Assembly: GCF_002741015.1 (NCBI RefSeq)
Contig: NZ_CP016616.1
Span: forward strand, 5,544,501-5,608,500
Direction of reading: 5' to 3'
From: Microvirga ossetica
GTDB lineage: Bacteria > Pseudomonadota > Alphaproteobacteria > Rhizobiales > Beijerinckiaceae
DNA length: 64,000 nucleotides
Shown here one piece after another: positions 25,898 to 33,636 of the stretch; position 1 is the stretch's first letter; each line of letters opens with the position of its first letter. Below the pieces are notes generated by a model. The model had not been told where the DNA came from and did no database searches. It saw only the letters and a program-made list of their open reading frames with translations. The translations under genes were made by a program, and so were the position numbers.

Positions 25898-26638
25898 ATG
25901 GAAACCCGCATCGATGAGATCGGCGACCGCATCTACCGCCTCTCGACCCACGTGCCCGACATCGTGCCGCCGGCTGGCTTCACGTTCAACCAGTTCCTCG
26001 TCCTCGGCGACGAGCCGCTCATGTTCCATGCCGGACTGCGGAAAATGTTCCCGCTGGTGTCAGAAGCCGTGTCACGGATCATGCCGATCGAGACCCTTCG
26101 GTGGATCACCTTCGGCCATTACGAGGCCGACGAGTGCGGCGCCATGAACGAGTGGCTGGCCGTGGCCCCGAATGCGCAGGTTGCGCACGGCATGACGGGG
26201 TGCTTGGTATCGCTGAACGACATGGCAGACCGTCCGCCACGCGTGCTGTCGAACGGCGAGGTGATCGACATCGGGGGCAAGCGGATCCGCTACATCGACA
26301 CTCCCCATGTACCGCACGGCTGGGATGCCGGGGTGATCTACGAGGAGACCAGCCGGACGCTGTTCTGCGGCGATCTCTTCACGCATCTGGGCAACGGCCC
26401 CGCGCTCACCGAGAGCGACATCGTGGGTCCCGCGCTTGCGGCCGAGGACATCTTCTACGACACGAGCCTTGGCCCGAGCATCGCGCCGACGGTTCGCCGG
26501 CTGGCCGACTTGGCCCCACGCACTTTGGCCCTGATGCATGGCTCATCGTTCGTGGGTGACACGGCCGCGGCCCTCCGTGATCTAGCCGGTGCCTATGACC
26601 AGCGTCTGCGCGCCGCCATGGGGGAGATGCCGGCCTGA
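25898..26638 (+). CDS. MBL-fold protein of the diiron flavoprotein (ODP) type
   Basis: The ATG at 25898 follows CAGGGAG and gives 246 residues. The metal-binding signature is HYEADE (H74, E76, D78), as in oxygen-binding diiron proteins, rather than the HxHxDH of hydrolases. Further ligands are likely the His in TPHVPHGWDAG, the Asp in LFCGDLFT and the His in ALMHGSSF. It lacks a flavodoxin domain, so it corresponds to the stand-alone ODP form that binds O2 or NO-like ligands or acts as a redox sensor. Function in this organism is not known; it may cooperate with a separate flavoprotein. Confidence 0.75.
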   Translation: METRIDEIGDRIYRLSTHVPDIVPPAGFTFNQFLVLGDEPLMFHAGLRKMFPLVSEAVSRIMPIETLRWITFGHYEADECGAMNEWLAVAPNAQVAHGMTGCLVSLNDMADRPPRVLSNGEVIDIGGKRIRYIDTPHVPHGWDAGVIYEETSRTLFCGDLFTHLGNGPALTESDIVGPALAAEDIFYDTSLGPSIAPTVRRLADLAPRTLALMHGSSFVGDTAAALRDLAGAYDQRLRAAMGEMPA

Positions 26639-26741
26639 ACGATTGGTTGGCCGTGACCGATGCCCTTTGCCCACGTAGCCCTGGGCGCTGACCTGCTGGC
26701 ATTCGGTAGCACACGGCACCGGATGTCCGCATAAGGAAGGG

Positions 26742-27497
26742 ATGATCCACGTAGTCCTTTCCTCCGCGCTCATCGCCGGAGCCTCGCTTCTCTATGCAAC
26801 GGCTGGACAGTCGGGCGGCACCGCCTTCCTGGCGGTCATGGCGTTTCTCGCCTTTCCGGTCGAGGAAATGCGGCCAACGTCCCTCGTCCTCAACATTGCC
26901 GCGGCCACTTACGCGACCTGGCGGCTGCACCGGCGTGGCGCCGTCGATTGGACCCTGCTGCGGCGGGTGGGCCTGCCCGCGCTCCCGGCCGCTTTCCTCG
27001 GCGGGCTCCTCATCCTCGGCGACCGGCTCTACCTGAGCCTGACGGGCATCGTCCTGATTGCCGCTGCGGGACTGATCGGGTTCAGGCGGGGGATAGACCG
27101 GGGCGATCCGGATGCCACGAGCGGGCGCGGCGCCGTCGGGCTGCTCCCGGGCGGGATCGCCGGGGGTGCCGCCGGCTTCCTGTCAGGGCTCACGGGTGTG
27201 GGTGGGGGCGTCTTCCTCGCTCCTGTGCTGATCACCCTTGGCTGGGCGTCGCCGAAGCGTGCGGCCGCAATCTCCGCCCCGTTCATCCTCGCGAATTCGG
27301 TCGTCGGTCTCGTCGGCGTTCTCGCTTCGGGACAGCGGGTGCCACCGGAAGCCGCCGTCCTGGTTCCGGCAGCACTGCTCGGAGCGGCGGTGGGCACCTG
27401 GATCGGGCTGCGCTACATGTCGGAGAAGACAACACGATGGATGCTTGCCGGCATTCTCGCTTTTGCTGGCGTCCGGCTTCTCCTGCAAGGACAGTGA
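26742..27497 (+). CDS. TauE/SafE-family membrane exporter
   Basis: This 251-residue integral membrane protein starts at ATG 26742 after AAGGAAGG. It has about eight hydrophobic segments and the paired family repeats, QSGGTAFLAVMAFLAFP near the N-terminus and GLTGVGGGVFLAPVLITLGW in the middle, plus GAAVGTWIGLRYMSEK near the end. TauE/SafE proteins export sulfite, sulfonates or related anions. Whether this one serves sulfite or an arsenic-linked thiol anion cannot be told. It converges with the MFS gene 76 bases away; no clear terminator is seen between them. Confidence 0.83.
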   Translation: MIHVVLSSALIAGASLLYATAGQSGGTAFLAVMAFLAFPVEEMRPTSLVLNIAAATYATWRLHRRGAVDWTLLRRVGLPALPAAFLGGLLILGDRLYLSLTGIVLIAAAGLIGFRRGIDRGDPDATSGRGAVGLLPGGIAGGAAGFLSGLTGVGGGVFLAPVLITLGWASPKRAAAISAPFILANSVVGLVGVLASGQRVPPEAAVLVPAALLGAAVGTWIGLRYMSEKTTRWMLAGILAFAGVRLLLQGQ

Positions 27498-27572
27498 CGC
27501 TGCATCCTCCTGGCGCTTGGCTCTCCATGGTCCCGAACGCCACGACGGTACGTCGCCGGCCTCACGGAGAGG

Positions 27573-28805
27573 TCAGCTCCTTCGGGCGGTCACCCACAGC
27601 AGCCCCACGAGGGTGATGTTCAGGCAGGTCAACGCCGCGAGGAGGCCGAGCGCCGCACCGGGACCGCTCCCTTCGATCAGGATCGCCCCGAGTGATGGGG
27701 ACAATGCCTGGGCGAGCAGGCTCGGCATCGCCAGCTTGCCCATCAGCGATGCGTATCCGTCGGGGCCGAACAGGCTCAGGGGCAGGGTGCCCTTGGCGAT
27801 CGAGCCGATCCCGTTTCCCGCACCGTACAGCGCGAGGGCAAACGCCGGGATCGGGACCCCGACGAGCAGCAGCAGGATGCCGCCCGCGACCAGGGTGACG
27901 GAGGCCGCCATGGTCCAGATCGGGTGGTAGTGGCGGCCGAAGGCCATCTCGACGATGCGGGCGCCGACCTGCGAGGGGCCGACGAGAGCGCCGAGCGCAA
28001 CGGCCGCCGCGAGACCGAGGCCCCGGGCCTGGAGGAAGGTGAGCAGGTGCACCCCGATCATGGAGGCGGTCACCGCACCGAGGGTGAGGATCGTGGCGAG
28101 CAGCGCGAACGCACGGATCCGTCTGGTTCCAGTCAGAGGGGGCGGTGATGGAATCCCGGGTTTCGCGCCGGATGACCGACCGTCTGCCGCAAGCGACCCG
28201 ATGTTGGGCAAGACGAAAGCGTGTAAGGGGAGGGACACGAGAACGTGGATGGCGGCATAGGCCGCGCAGGCTCCGCGCCAGCCGAAGTGCTCGACCAACC
28301 AAGCGCTGAGCGGCCAGCAGACCGTGCTTGCGAAGCCGCCCCACAGGGTCAGGGTGGTGATCGCGCGCCGGGCATCCTTCCCGTACAGGCGGCCGAGCGT
28401 GGCAAACCCGGCATCATAGAGACCCGACCCCATGCCGACGCCCACGAGGAGCCAGGCGAACATGTAAACGGGGAGGCTATGGGCGAGCGCGATGGTCGCG
28501 AGTCCGGCAGCAAGAAGGATCGAACTCGCCATCAGGACCGGACGGCCGCCCTTGGCATCGATGGTGCGTCCAACCTTGGGCGCGACCAGGCCGGCCGCGA
28601 GCAAGCCGACGGACAGCCCACCGACAACCCAGCCGAGCGACCATCCGGTGTCGGCGGCGATCGGCTGCGCGAGTACGGCGGGCAGGTAGAAGGACGATCC
28701 CCAGGCGAGGATCTGCGTGATCCCGAGGGCGCTGATGACCACCCTCGGGCTTGGCTTCGGCATGGCGTGCTCGCTCGCCAGGGACTCACTCACGGGATTC
28801 GACAC
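27573..28805 (-). CDS. MFS transporter in the ars operon
   Basis: This 410-residue major facilitator protein has twelve hydrophobic segments and the loop motif APKVGRTIDAKGGRPVL between helices 2 and 3. The N-terminus has ITQILAWGSSFYLPAVLAQP. It is the last gene of the minus-strand cluster and starts nine bases after the Cys-tailed flavoprotein, so the two are expressed together. MFS carriers in rhizobial ars operons (ArsK, ArsJ) export arsenite or arseno-sugars; no ArsJ partner (GAPDH) is present here, so an ArsK-like role is the better guess. Start is uncertain: GTG 28805 or ATG 28763, neither with a good ribosome site. Confidence 0.8.
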   Translation of the reverse strand: MSNPVSESLASEHAMPKPSPRVVISALGITQILAWGSSFYLPAVLAQPIAADTGWSLGWVVGGLSVGLLAAGLVAPKVGRTIDAKGGRPVLMASSILLAAGLATIALAHSLPVYMFAWLLVGVGMGSGLYDAGFATLGRLYGKDARRAITTLTLWGGFASTVCWPLSAWLVEHFGWRGACAAYAAIHVLVSLPLHAFVLPNIGSLAADGRSSGAKPGIPSPPPLTGTRRIRAFALLATILTLGAVTASMIGVHLLTFLQARGLGLAAAVALGALVGPSQVGARIVEMAFGRHYHPIWTMAASVTLVAGGILLLLVGVPIPAFALALYGAGNGIGSIAKGTLPLSLFGPDGYASLMGKLAMPSLLAQALSPSLGAILIEGSGPGAALGLLAALTCLNITLVGLLWVTARRS

Positions 28806-28814
28806 GGGCGGATC

Positions 28815-30245
28815 TCAGCAGCAGCCCGCGGGTTCCGCAACCTTCTCCGGTGCCTTCGCGGGGCCGCATCCGCAGCCCGACTGGCCCTCGGCCTTGGCCT
28901 CGACATCCGCGACGCAGCAAGCGTCGACCTCGACTGGGGCAGGACCGCCGCAGCACCCAGAGGATGCAGGCGCACCATCGGCGGGGACGTTGGTCAAGCA
29001 CACGCCCGTCTCCGGCAGGACGAGGTGGACATCGTCGGCTGCCGTGAGGTCTCCGGCGATGGCTGCCACGACGGAGCGCACCTGCTCGTAGCCCGTCAGC
29101 ATCAGGAAGGTCGGGGCACGGCCGTAGCTCTTGATCCCGACGGTGTAGAAGCCCGGCTCCGGATGGGCGAGTTCGCGGTGGCCGTGGGGTGGCACGGATC
29201 CGCACGAGTGCAGGTTCGGATCGATCAGTGGCCCGAGTGCCTTGGAGCTTTCGAGCCAGGAATCGAGGTCGAGCCGCAATTCGCGGGTCAGGTTCAGGTC
29301 CGGACGCTGTCCGGTCGCAACGACGATCCGGTCGACGGGACCAAGCTCGCGGACGCGGCCCGCGGTTTCGCCCTCGACGACCACCTGATCGCCGACGGAT
29401 CGGACGCGGGTGATGGAGAACCCGGCCACCAGGGAGACCCGTCCGCTGTCGACGAGCGCTTTGAGCCTGGAGCCGAGCTCGCCGCGGGCCGGAAGCTGAT
29501 CGGCCCGTCCGCCGCCATAGACCCGCATCAGGTTCTCGCCGCGGGTGGCCCAGATGATGGACGTCCGAGGATCCCGTTCGGCCAGTCGGGCCAGCTCGAG
29601 AAGCACGTTGGCGGCCGAATGCCCGGCGCCGACGACGAGGGTCGTCTTGCCTTCGTAGGCAGCGCGGTCGCGCCCGAGCACGTCCGGAATGCCGTAGGCG
29701 ATGCGCCCAGCGTTCTCGGCCTCACCCTCGGCCAGGATGCCCCCTGCGCCGAGAGGATTCGGGGCCGTCCACGTCCCGGAGGCATCGATCACCGCCCGGG
29801 CCAGATCGCGCCGGATGGCGCCGTTGCCGTTGGAGATGGCCAGCACGAAGGGCTTGGTCCCGCGCCCACGGCTGAGCACCTTGTCAGCGCCCTGCCGGGT
29901 GATCGCGGTGACTTTCGCGCCCGTCTCGATCACCGCTGCCATCTCGGGGACTTCGGACAGCGGCTTGAGGTAGGCCTCGTACAGGTCCGATCCGGTCGGC
30001 ATCGCCTTGCCGGGCGGCTCCTGCCAGCCGTGGGCCTGGAGTAGAGAGCGGGCTGCCGTGTCGGTGTTGTACTCCCACGGAGAGAACAGGCGGACGTGCC
30101 CCCAGTCCCTGACGTTGGCGCCGACGGTCTCGGCGGATTCGTAGACCTTCACGGGAAGGCCGCGCCGGATCAGGTGGGCGGCGGCGGCCAAGCCGACCGG
30201 GCCTGCGCCAATGACGGCAATGGGAAGGTTGTCGAGCGAGGTCAT
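28815..30245 (-). CDS. FAD/NAD(P)-binding flavoprotein with a Cys-rich tail (ArsO-like)
   Basis: The 476-residue product starts with an FAD Rossmann motif (IAVIGAGPVGLAAAAHLI) and has a second nucleotide motif TTLVVGAGHSAANVLLE at ~205, the layout of flavin-containing monooxygenases. ATG box text is IVVATGQRPDLN. The last 46 residues contain eight cysteines as C431-C432, C443-C444, C458-x-C460 and C475-C476, separated by Ala/Glu/Pro linkers. Flavoproteins of this kind next to arsR are called ArsO and are thought to oxidise arsenicals or related compounds. The Cys tail is a plausible As(III)/Sb(III) docking or sensing extension; that part is inference. It lies 15 bases after the DUF1127 gene. 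Confidence 0.83.
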   Translation of the reverse strand: MTSLDNLPIAVIGAGPVGLAAAAHLIRRGLPVKVYESAETVGANVRDWGHVRLFSPWEYNTDTAARSLLQAHGWQEPPGKAMPTGSDLYEAYLKPLSEVPEMAAVIETGAKVTAITRQGADKVLSRGRGTKPFVLAISNGNGAIRRDLARAVIDASGTWTAPNPLGAGGILAEGEAENAGRIAYGIPDVLGRDRAAYEGKTTLVVGAGHSAANVLLELARLAERDPRTSIIWATRGENLMRVYGGGRADQLPARGELGSRLKALVDSGRVSLVAGFSITRVRSVGDQVVVEGETAGRVRELGPVDRIVVATGQRPDLNLTRELRLDLDSWLESSKALGPLIDPNLHSCGSVPPHGHRELAHPEPGFYTVGIKSYGRAPTFLMLTGYEQVRSVVAAIAGDLTAADDVHLVLPETGVCLTNVPADGAPASSGCCGGPAPVEVDACCVADVEAKAEGQSGCGCGPAKAPEKVAEPAGCC

Positions 30246-30260
30246 GGGAAGGCTCCTTGG

Positions 30261-30512
30261 TCAGGATCGGCAGCAAGGGACAGGTTCGGGAGAAAGCACA
30301 TTGCGAAGGCGGGTAACAAATTCGGCCCAGCGTCGTGCCGCCTTGGAGCAGCACGCAGGGAGGAGCCGCTGCACGGGAACGGCATGGAGTTCGATCCGTC
30401 GCAGGCCGATATCGCGCAGGAGATGATCGTCGAGGTCGGACAGGGACAGCATCTCGCTGTGGGTGGCGACCGAGCGTTCTCGATCCAGGAGCGAAGAGAG
30501 AAGAGTTAGCAT
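30261..30512 (-). CDS. DUF1127 protein with Cys-Cys motifs
   Basis: Starting at ATG 30512 (AGGAG six bases upstream) gives 83 residues. The core SLSDLDDHLLRDIGLRRIEL is the DUF1127 (YjiS-like) motif, an Arg-rich helix found in small alphaproteobacterial proteins with roles in RNA binding and phosphate or carbon regulation. Unusually, it carries cysteine pairs, LLPACCSKAARRW and a terminal PVPCCRS, which fit its position between arsR and the Cys-tailed flavoprotein. The longer frame up to 30605 overlaps arsR and lacks a ribosome site. Metalloid response is inference from context. Confidence 0.75.
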   Translation of the reverse strand: MLTLLSSLLDRERSVATHSEMLSLSDLDDHLLRDIGLRRIELHAVPVQRLLPACCSKAARRWAEFVTRLRNVLSPEPVPCCRS

Positions 30513-30527
30513 CGGTATCTCCTGTAT

Positions 30528-30555
30528 CGCTATTTCCGGTAGGATGGAAATAGCG
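30528..30555. promoter_or_regulatory. 10-base dyad CGCTATTTCC/GGAAATAGCG, candidate ArsR operator
   Basis: CGCTATTTCC (30528-30537) is inverted perfectly at 30546-30555 with an eight-base centre. It lies between the arsR stop and the DUF1127 start. The ATTTCC...GGAAAT core recurs before arsR (30925-30938) and near merR (33161-33170), which supports a shared regulator. A weak hairpin role for attenuation is the alternative; no T run follows. Confidence 0.55.
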
Positions 30556-30567
30556 AGCAAAAATAAA

Positions 30568-30885
30568 TCAAGCGGCGTTCTCCGCCTGGGCTCCGCATCC
30601 GGCATCGGCGCAGCACTCGTCGGCGAGGAAGCCGATCAGGCCGTTCATCGCCGGGTAGTTGGCCCGGCAGATCAGGGTTGTGGCCTGCCGCTCCTGCGTC
30701 ACCAGTCCGGTCAGCAGGAGCCGCTGGAGGTGATGCGAGAGCGTCGACCCCGGAATCTTGAGGCGCTCCTGGATCTGCCCGACGGGCAGGCCCGCCTCTC
30801 CGGCCCGAACGAGGGTGCGGTAGACCTGGAGCCGGGTGGCGTTCCCGAGTGCCTCGAGCTGCTTGGCTGCTTGTTCGACGTTCAT
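30568..30885 (-). CDS. arsR: ArsR-family repressor with C-terminal cysteines
   Basis: The 105-residue winged-helix repressor starts at ATG 30885. The DNA-reading helix region is LKIPGSTLSHHLQRLLLTGL with the wing at VTQERQATTLICRAN. The metal-binding residues are probably in the C-terminal DECCADAGCG (C91, C92, C97), with C73 in the wing. It lacks the classic ELCVCDL motif of plasmid ArsR, so it belongs to the type that binds As(III) through C-terminal cysteines. It sits 64 bases downstream of ynfA, and a dyad in that gap is a likely autoregulatory operator. Confidence 0.88.
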   Translation of the reverse strand: MNVEQAAKQLEALGNATRLQVYRTLVRAGEAGLPVGQIQERLKIPGSTLSHHLQRLLLTGLVTQERQATTLICRANYPAMNGLIGFLADECCADAGCGAQAENAA

Positions 30886-30924
30886 CGAAATACCTTGGGC
30901 GTGTGTGCGTGCTGCGTCAAGCGA

Positions 30925-30938
30925 TATTTCCAGAAATA
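30925..30938. promoter_or_regulatory. TATTTC-CA-GAAATA dyad upstream of arsR
   Basis: The dyad TATTTCCAGAAATA lies 40 bases before the arsR start, in the gap after ynfA. Its ATTTC/GAAAT core matches the larger dyad at 30528-30555. It is a good candidate operator for the adjacent ArsR and implies a promoter inside the cluster. Confidence 0.5.
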
Positions 30939-30949
30939 CAGAAAGAACG

Positions 30950-31273
30950 TTAGGCTGCCCGAGGTCCCAGCAGGATGATCGCGGCCCCGACGAGGCAGAC
31001 CATCGCGCCCGTGACGTCCCAGCGGTCCGGACGGACTCCTTCGACGGCCCAGAGCCAGAGCAGGGAGGCGACGATGTAGACGCCGCCGTAGGCCGCGTAG
31101 GCCCGTCCGGCCGCATCACTGTCGACGAGCGTCAACAGGTAGGCGAACAGAGCCAGCGAGACGCTGCCCGGAACGAGCCACCAGATGGATTTGTCCAGGC
31201 GCAGCCACGCCCAGAAGGCGAAGCAGCCCGCGATCTCGGCGACCGCAGCGCCGGCATAAGCAAGGATTGTCAT
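30950..31273 (-). CDS. YnfA/UPF0060 family small membrane protein
   Basis: This 107-residue protein has four hydrophobic segments and the family text [43 protein letters not shown] and [22 protein letters not shown]0060 proteins resemble half-sized drug/metabolite transporters and probably work as dimers in the inner membrane. It is in the same direction as ccdA upstream and arsR downstream. What it moves is unknown; the family is often found beside metal-resistance genes. Confidence 0.85.
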   Translation of the reverse strand: MTILAYAGAAVAEIAGCFAFWAWLRLDKSIWWLVPGSVSLALFAYLLTLVDSDAAGRAYAAYGGVYIVASLLWLWAVEGVRPDRWDVTGAMVCLVGAAIILLGPRAA

Positions 31274-31320
31274 TCACCATACCTGTTACGAAACGGTGCC
31301 GTTGCAAATGGCCAGGCCTG

Positions 31321-32043
31321 TCAGAAGCGGGTCGTGAGGTCAGTCAGCCAGGCGGGCATGGCGGAGACGAGACTGGCCTCGAGGGACTTGTCCGCCCCGG
31401 AGAGGATGAGAACACCACTGGTGATCAGGACGCCGCCAAGCGCCATCTTGGCACCGCTGCCGGCCGACATCAGCCGACCGCGCCACCGCATCAGTGCCTC
31501 GCGGGACAGCAGGCCGAGCAGGAGGAGAGGCAAGGCCGCGCCGAGACCGAAGACGGTCATGGTGAGGGCGACCTGACCCAGGTCACGGCCCTGCGCAGCG
31601 AGCACCGAGGCCGCGCCGAGCGTCGGCCCGACGCAGGGACTCCATACGGCACCCAGCAACAGCCCGACCCCGAACTGGCCGCCGAGGCCGCCCGGAGAGA
31701 AACCGCCGAAGCGCTGCTCGGCCCAGTTGCTCACCGGACCCGCCGCGACGGCAACCCGGGCCTGAAGCTGCGGGACCAGGAGAACGACGCCGAACGCCAC
31801 CAGCAGGACGGCGGCGGTGCTTCGGAAGACGCCGCCGTCCAGGCCGAGCGAGAACCCGATGGTGGCGACGAACAGGCCGATGGCGACGAAGGATAGAGCC
31901 AGTCCGGCGGCAAGGGCAGCCGGACCGAGCCTGTGCTCGGAGACCGCCGCCCCGAGCACGATCGGGAGGAGCGGCAGGACGCAGGGCGACAGGGTCGAAA
32001 GGATGCCGGCAGCAAGCGCCAGCCCGATGCCGACGGGTTCCAT
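31321..32043 (-). CDS. CcdA-like thiol-disulfide membrane transporter
   Basis: The 240-residue membrane protein has six hydrophobic segments. The two redox cysteines are C21 in STLSPCVLPLLP and C137 in AVWSPCVGPT, the standard CcdA pair that carries electrons from cytoplasmic thioredoxin across the membrane. It starts one base after the stop of the thioredoxin-fold gene, so the two proteins almost certainly form a periplasmic reduction couple. In this cluster the couple may keep cysteine-rich metalloid proteins reduced; that role is inference. Confidence 0.87.
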   Translation of the reverse strand: MEPVGIGLALAAGILSTLSPCVLPLLPIVLGAAVSEHRLGPAALAAGLALSFVAIGLFVATIGFSLGLDGGVFRSTAAVLLVAFGVVLLVPQLQARVAVAAGPVSNWAEQRFGGFSPGGLGGQFGVGLLLGAVWSPCVGPTLGAASVLAAQGRDLGQVALTMTVFGLGAALPLLLLGLLSREALMRWRGRLMSAGSGAKMALGGVLITSGVLILSGADKSLEASLVSAMPAWLTDLTTRF

Positions 32044-32044
32044 C

Positions 32045-32440
32045 TCAGAGGGCCTTCCTCATGAGGGACTCGATCGCCTCGAAGCGCGTCTCGCCCACCG
32101 AGCGCGCCGTCTCGGTCCTGCCCTTGAACACCACGAAGGTGCTTTGGCTCCGGACGTTCAGGCTGCGCAGGGCCTCCTTCTGCGTGTCGAAGTCGACGTC
32201 AAAGAGGATGACGTCCCTGAACTCCGGACGGCCGGCCAGTTGAGCCACCGAGGGCTTCTGCGCCTTGCACGTTCCGCACCAGGGCGCAGTCACGTGAACG
32301 ACGATGGACTTGCCGGCCTCCCGGGCCGCCTCGAACGCTTGGGGATCGTACGGCTTCCGCTCCGCGGCATGGGCGGGGCCGGCCATTGCAAGGACCGACA
32401 GGGCGATGCCGGACAGGGCAATACGGCGACTGATGGTCAT
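32045..32440 (-). CDS. exported thioredoxin-fold protein
   Basis: The 131-residue precursor begins at ATG 32440 (AAAGGAAC six bases upstream). The N-terminus MTISRRIALSGIALSVLAMA with AHA cleavage near 25 is a signal peptide, possibly Tat-type. The active site is APWCGTCKAQ (C55, C58), followed by the usual VDFDTQKEALRSLNVRSQST strand-helix with the cis-Pro region altered to Gln-Ser-Thr. Together with CcdA directly downstream it forms a periplasmic thiol reductase pair like those of metal-stress operons. Confidence 0.87.
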   Translation of the reverse strand: MTISRRIALSGIALSVLAMAGPAHAAERKPYDPQAFEAAREAGKSIVVHVTAPWCGTCKAQKPSVAQLAGRPEFRDVILFDVDFDTQKEALRSLNVRSQSTFVVFKGRTETARSVGETRFEAIESLMRKAL

Positions 32441-32451
32441 GGAAGTTCCTT

Positions 32452-32799
32452 TCAAAGGGATGGTGACGATGTGGAAGGCGTTGCCAACTCAGGCACGAAA
32501 TGGGCGAACAGAAGGTCGGCCGCCTCACGTGCCCGCTCCGGCGCGGTGACCGATAGGTGGACGCCCGTCGCATCCTCGCGCATCTCGAAGCGCAGGAATG
32601 CGCAGCAGGTCTGTTCCTTGCGGACGAGCTCACGCACCGCGTCGGCAGCCTCCGGCCCGTAGGTCAGGTGGAGCGACAGTCCCTCTCGTCGGGCGGACCG
32701 GAGCGACTGCCTCGCCAGCGCCTCGATCCAGTCCACGCGCCCCTTGTACTCCCCGGGCGTCAGGGTGCAGGCGATGGGTTCGGCTTCGATGATGGTCAT
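32452..32799 (-). CDS. hypothetical protein with a Cys-Cys motif from the metal-resistance cluster
   Basis: The 115-residue soluble protein begins at ATG 32799 behind GAAGGGAG. It contains C11 and the pair C65-C66 in RKEQTCCAFLRFEM, followed by a strand-like LSVTAPERAREAADLLFAH. Similar small proteins with a TCCxFL motif accompany merR-type clusters, but I know no function. Its spacing (11 bases to the thioredoxin gene, 13 from the membrane protein upstream) shows it is part of the same operon. A soft-metal carrier role is a guess from the cysteines. Confidence 0.7.
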   Translation of the reverse strand: MTIIEAEPIACTLTPGEYKGRVDWIEALARQSLRSARREGLSLHLTYGPEAADAVRELVRKEQTCCAFLRFEMREDATGVHLSVTAPERAREAADLLFAHFVPELATPSTSSPSL

Positions 32800-32812
32800 G
32801 GATGGTCTCCCT

Positions 32813-33085
32813 TCATTCAGCGGAGGATGTCGGTGCGGCCAGCTTCGGGCCGCCGCAGCCGCACCCGGAGTTCGTGGTGGAGCATGTCACCGCTTGGCGC
32901 TTGCGGAGGGTCATCAGCAGGGCAACACCCGCGCCGGCGAGGACCGCCAGCCCAATCCCCCATCCCAGCGTCGCGGCGCCGAGACCGCCGAGTCCCAGCC
33001 CGACGAGCAGGGATCCCAAGGCAGGGAATGAGCAACAGGCGACGCAGGCGGCGCCCAGTCCAAGGAGTTTGACAGCAGGTTTCAT
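32813..33085 (-). CDS. small Cys-rich membrane protein (MerF/MerT-like)
   Basis: The 90-residue protein has two hydrophobic helices and two cysteine groups, ACVACCSFP (C14, C17, C18) in the first helix and TCSTTNSGCGCGG (C68, C75, C77) near the C-terminus. Paired cysteines in the first helix plus a cytoplasmic Cys group is the layout of MerF/MerT mercury importers, though sequence identity cannot be asserted. It is the first gene of the minus-strand operon facing merR, with the MerR-type operator 46 bases upstream. It could move Hg(II) or another thiophilic ion. Confidence 0.65.
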   Translation of the reverse strand: MKPAVKLLGLGAACVACCSFPALGSLLVGLGLGGLGAATLGWGIGLAVLAGAGVALLMTLRKRQAVTCSTTNSGCGCGGPKLAAPTSSAE

Positions 33086-33130
33086 GTGGTCCTCGCGGCA
33101 GTCGGGATGACGAACTTGCTGGAGGATGCG

Positions 33131-33149
33131 ACCTCAAGTAACTTGAGGT
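33131..33149. promoter_or_regulatory. MerR-type operator ACCTCAAG-TAA-CTTGAGGT
   Basis: This perfect 8+3+8 dyad lies between divergent merR and the minus-strand operon. On the minus strand TTGAAC overlaps its start and the dyad fills the stretch towards a weak -10, the stretched-spacer layout of MerR-activated promoters. The sequence is very close to classic SoxR/MerR-class boxes. Confidence 0.8.
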
Positions 33150-33177
33150 TCAAGCCACATTTTCCGGAAACACGAAT

Positions 33178-33615
33178 ATGTGTTCACAGGCCCTGACCAT
33201 CGGCGCCCTGGCCGACCAGACCGGGTGCAACGTCCCGACGATCAGGTACTACGAGGAGATCGGGCTGCCGCCGCCGGCCCGCCGGCGCCCCGGGGGACAC
33301 CGCTTCTATTCGGAGGCCGACCTGCGGCGGCTCACCTTCATCCGTCGTTGCCGCGACTTCGGATTTCCGATCGAGCAGGTCCGTGCGCTGGTGGAACTGA
33401 CAGAGTCCTCGGACAAGGACTGCAACGAGGCGCGCGACCTTGCCCAAGCCCACCTTGAGGACGTGCGCCGGAAGCTCGCCGAGCTCCAGGCACTCGAACG
33501 CACCCTCGTGGGCTTCGTCGAGACCTGCACGGCGGCCTGTGCCGGCGGTCCGGCCTCGGACTGCGTGATCCTCGACGACCTGGCGGAGCCGACCCGGCAG
33601 GCGTGCTGCGGCTGA
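33178..33615 (+). CDS. MerR-family thiophilic-metal regulator
   Basis: The 145-residue activator starts at ATG 33178. The winged-helix part is LTIGALADQTGCNVPTIRYY and RRPGGHRFYSEADLRRL; a coiled-coil dimer helix follows (DLAQAHLEDVRRKLAELQAL). Sensor cysteines are C82, C117, C121 and C129, with C143-C144 at the end. C82 and C117 fall at the same numbers as the mercury ligands of Tn501 MerR, but the third ligand spacing differs, so the metal is uncertain (Hg, Pb, Cd or As). It is divergent from the small membrane protein operon, with an operator in between. Confidence 0.85.
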   Translation: MCSQALTIGALADQTGCNVPTIRYYEEIGLPPPARRRPGGHRFYSEADLRRLTFIRRCRDFGFPIEQVRALVELTESSDKDCNEARDLAQAHLEDVRRKLAELQALERTLVGFVETCTAACAGGPASDCVILDDLAEPTRQACCG

Positions 33616-33636
33616 GCTAGCGGTGGCGTGACGCTC

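Noticed and set aside
28245..30044. 599-codon plus-strand frame over the MFS and flavoprotein genes
   Set aside because: It runs across two genuine minus-strand genes, and its text is low-complexity shadow.
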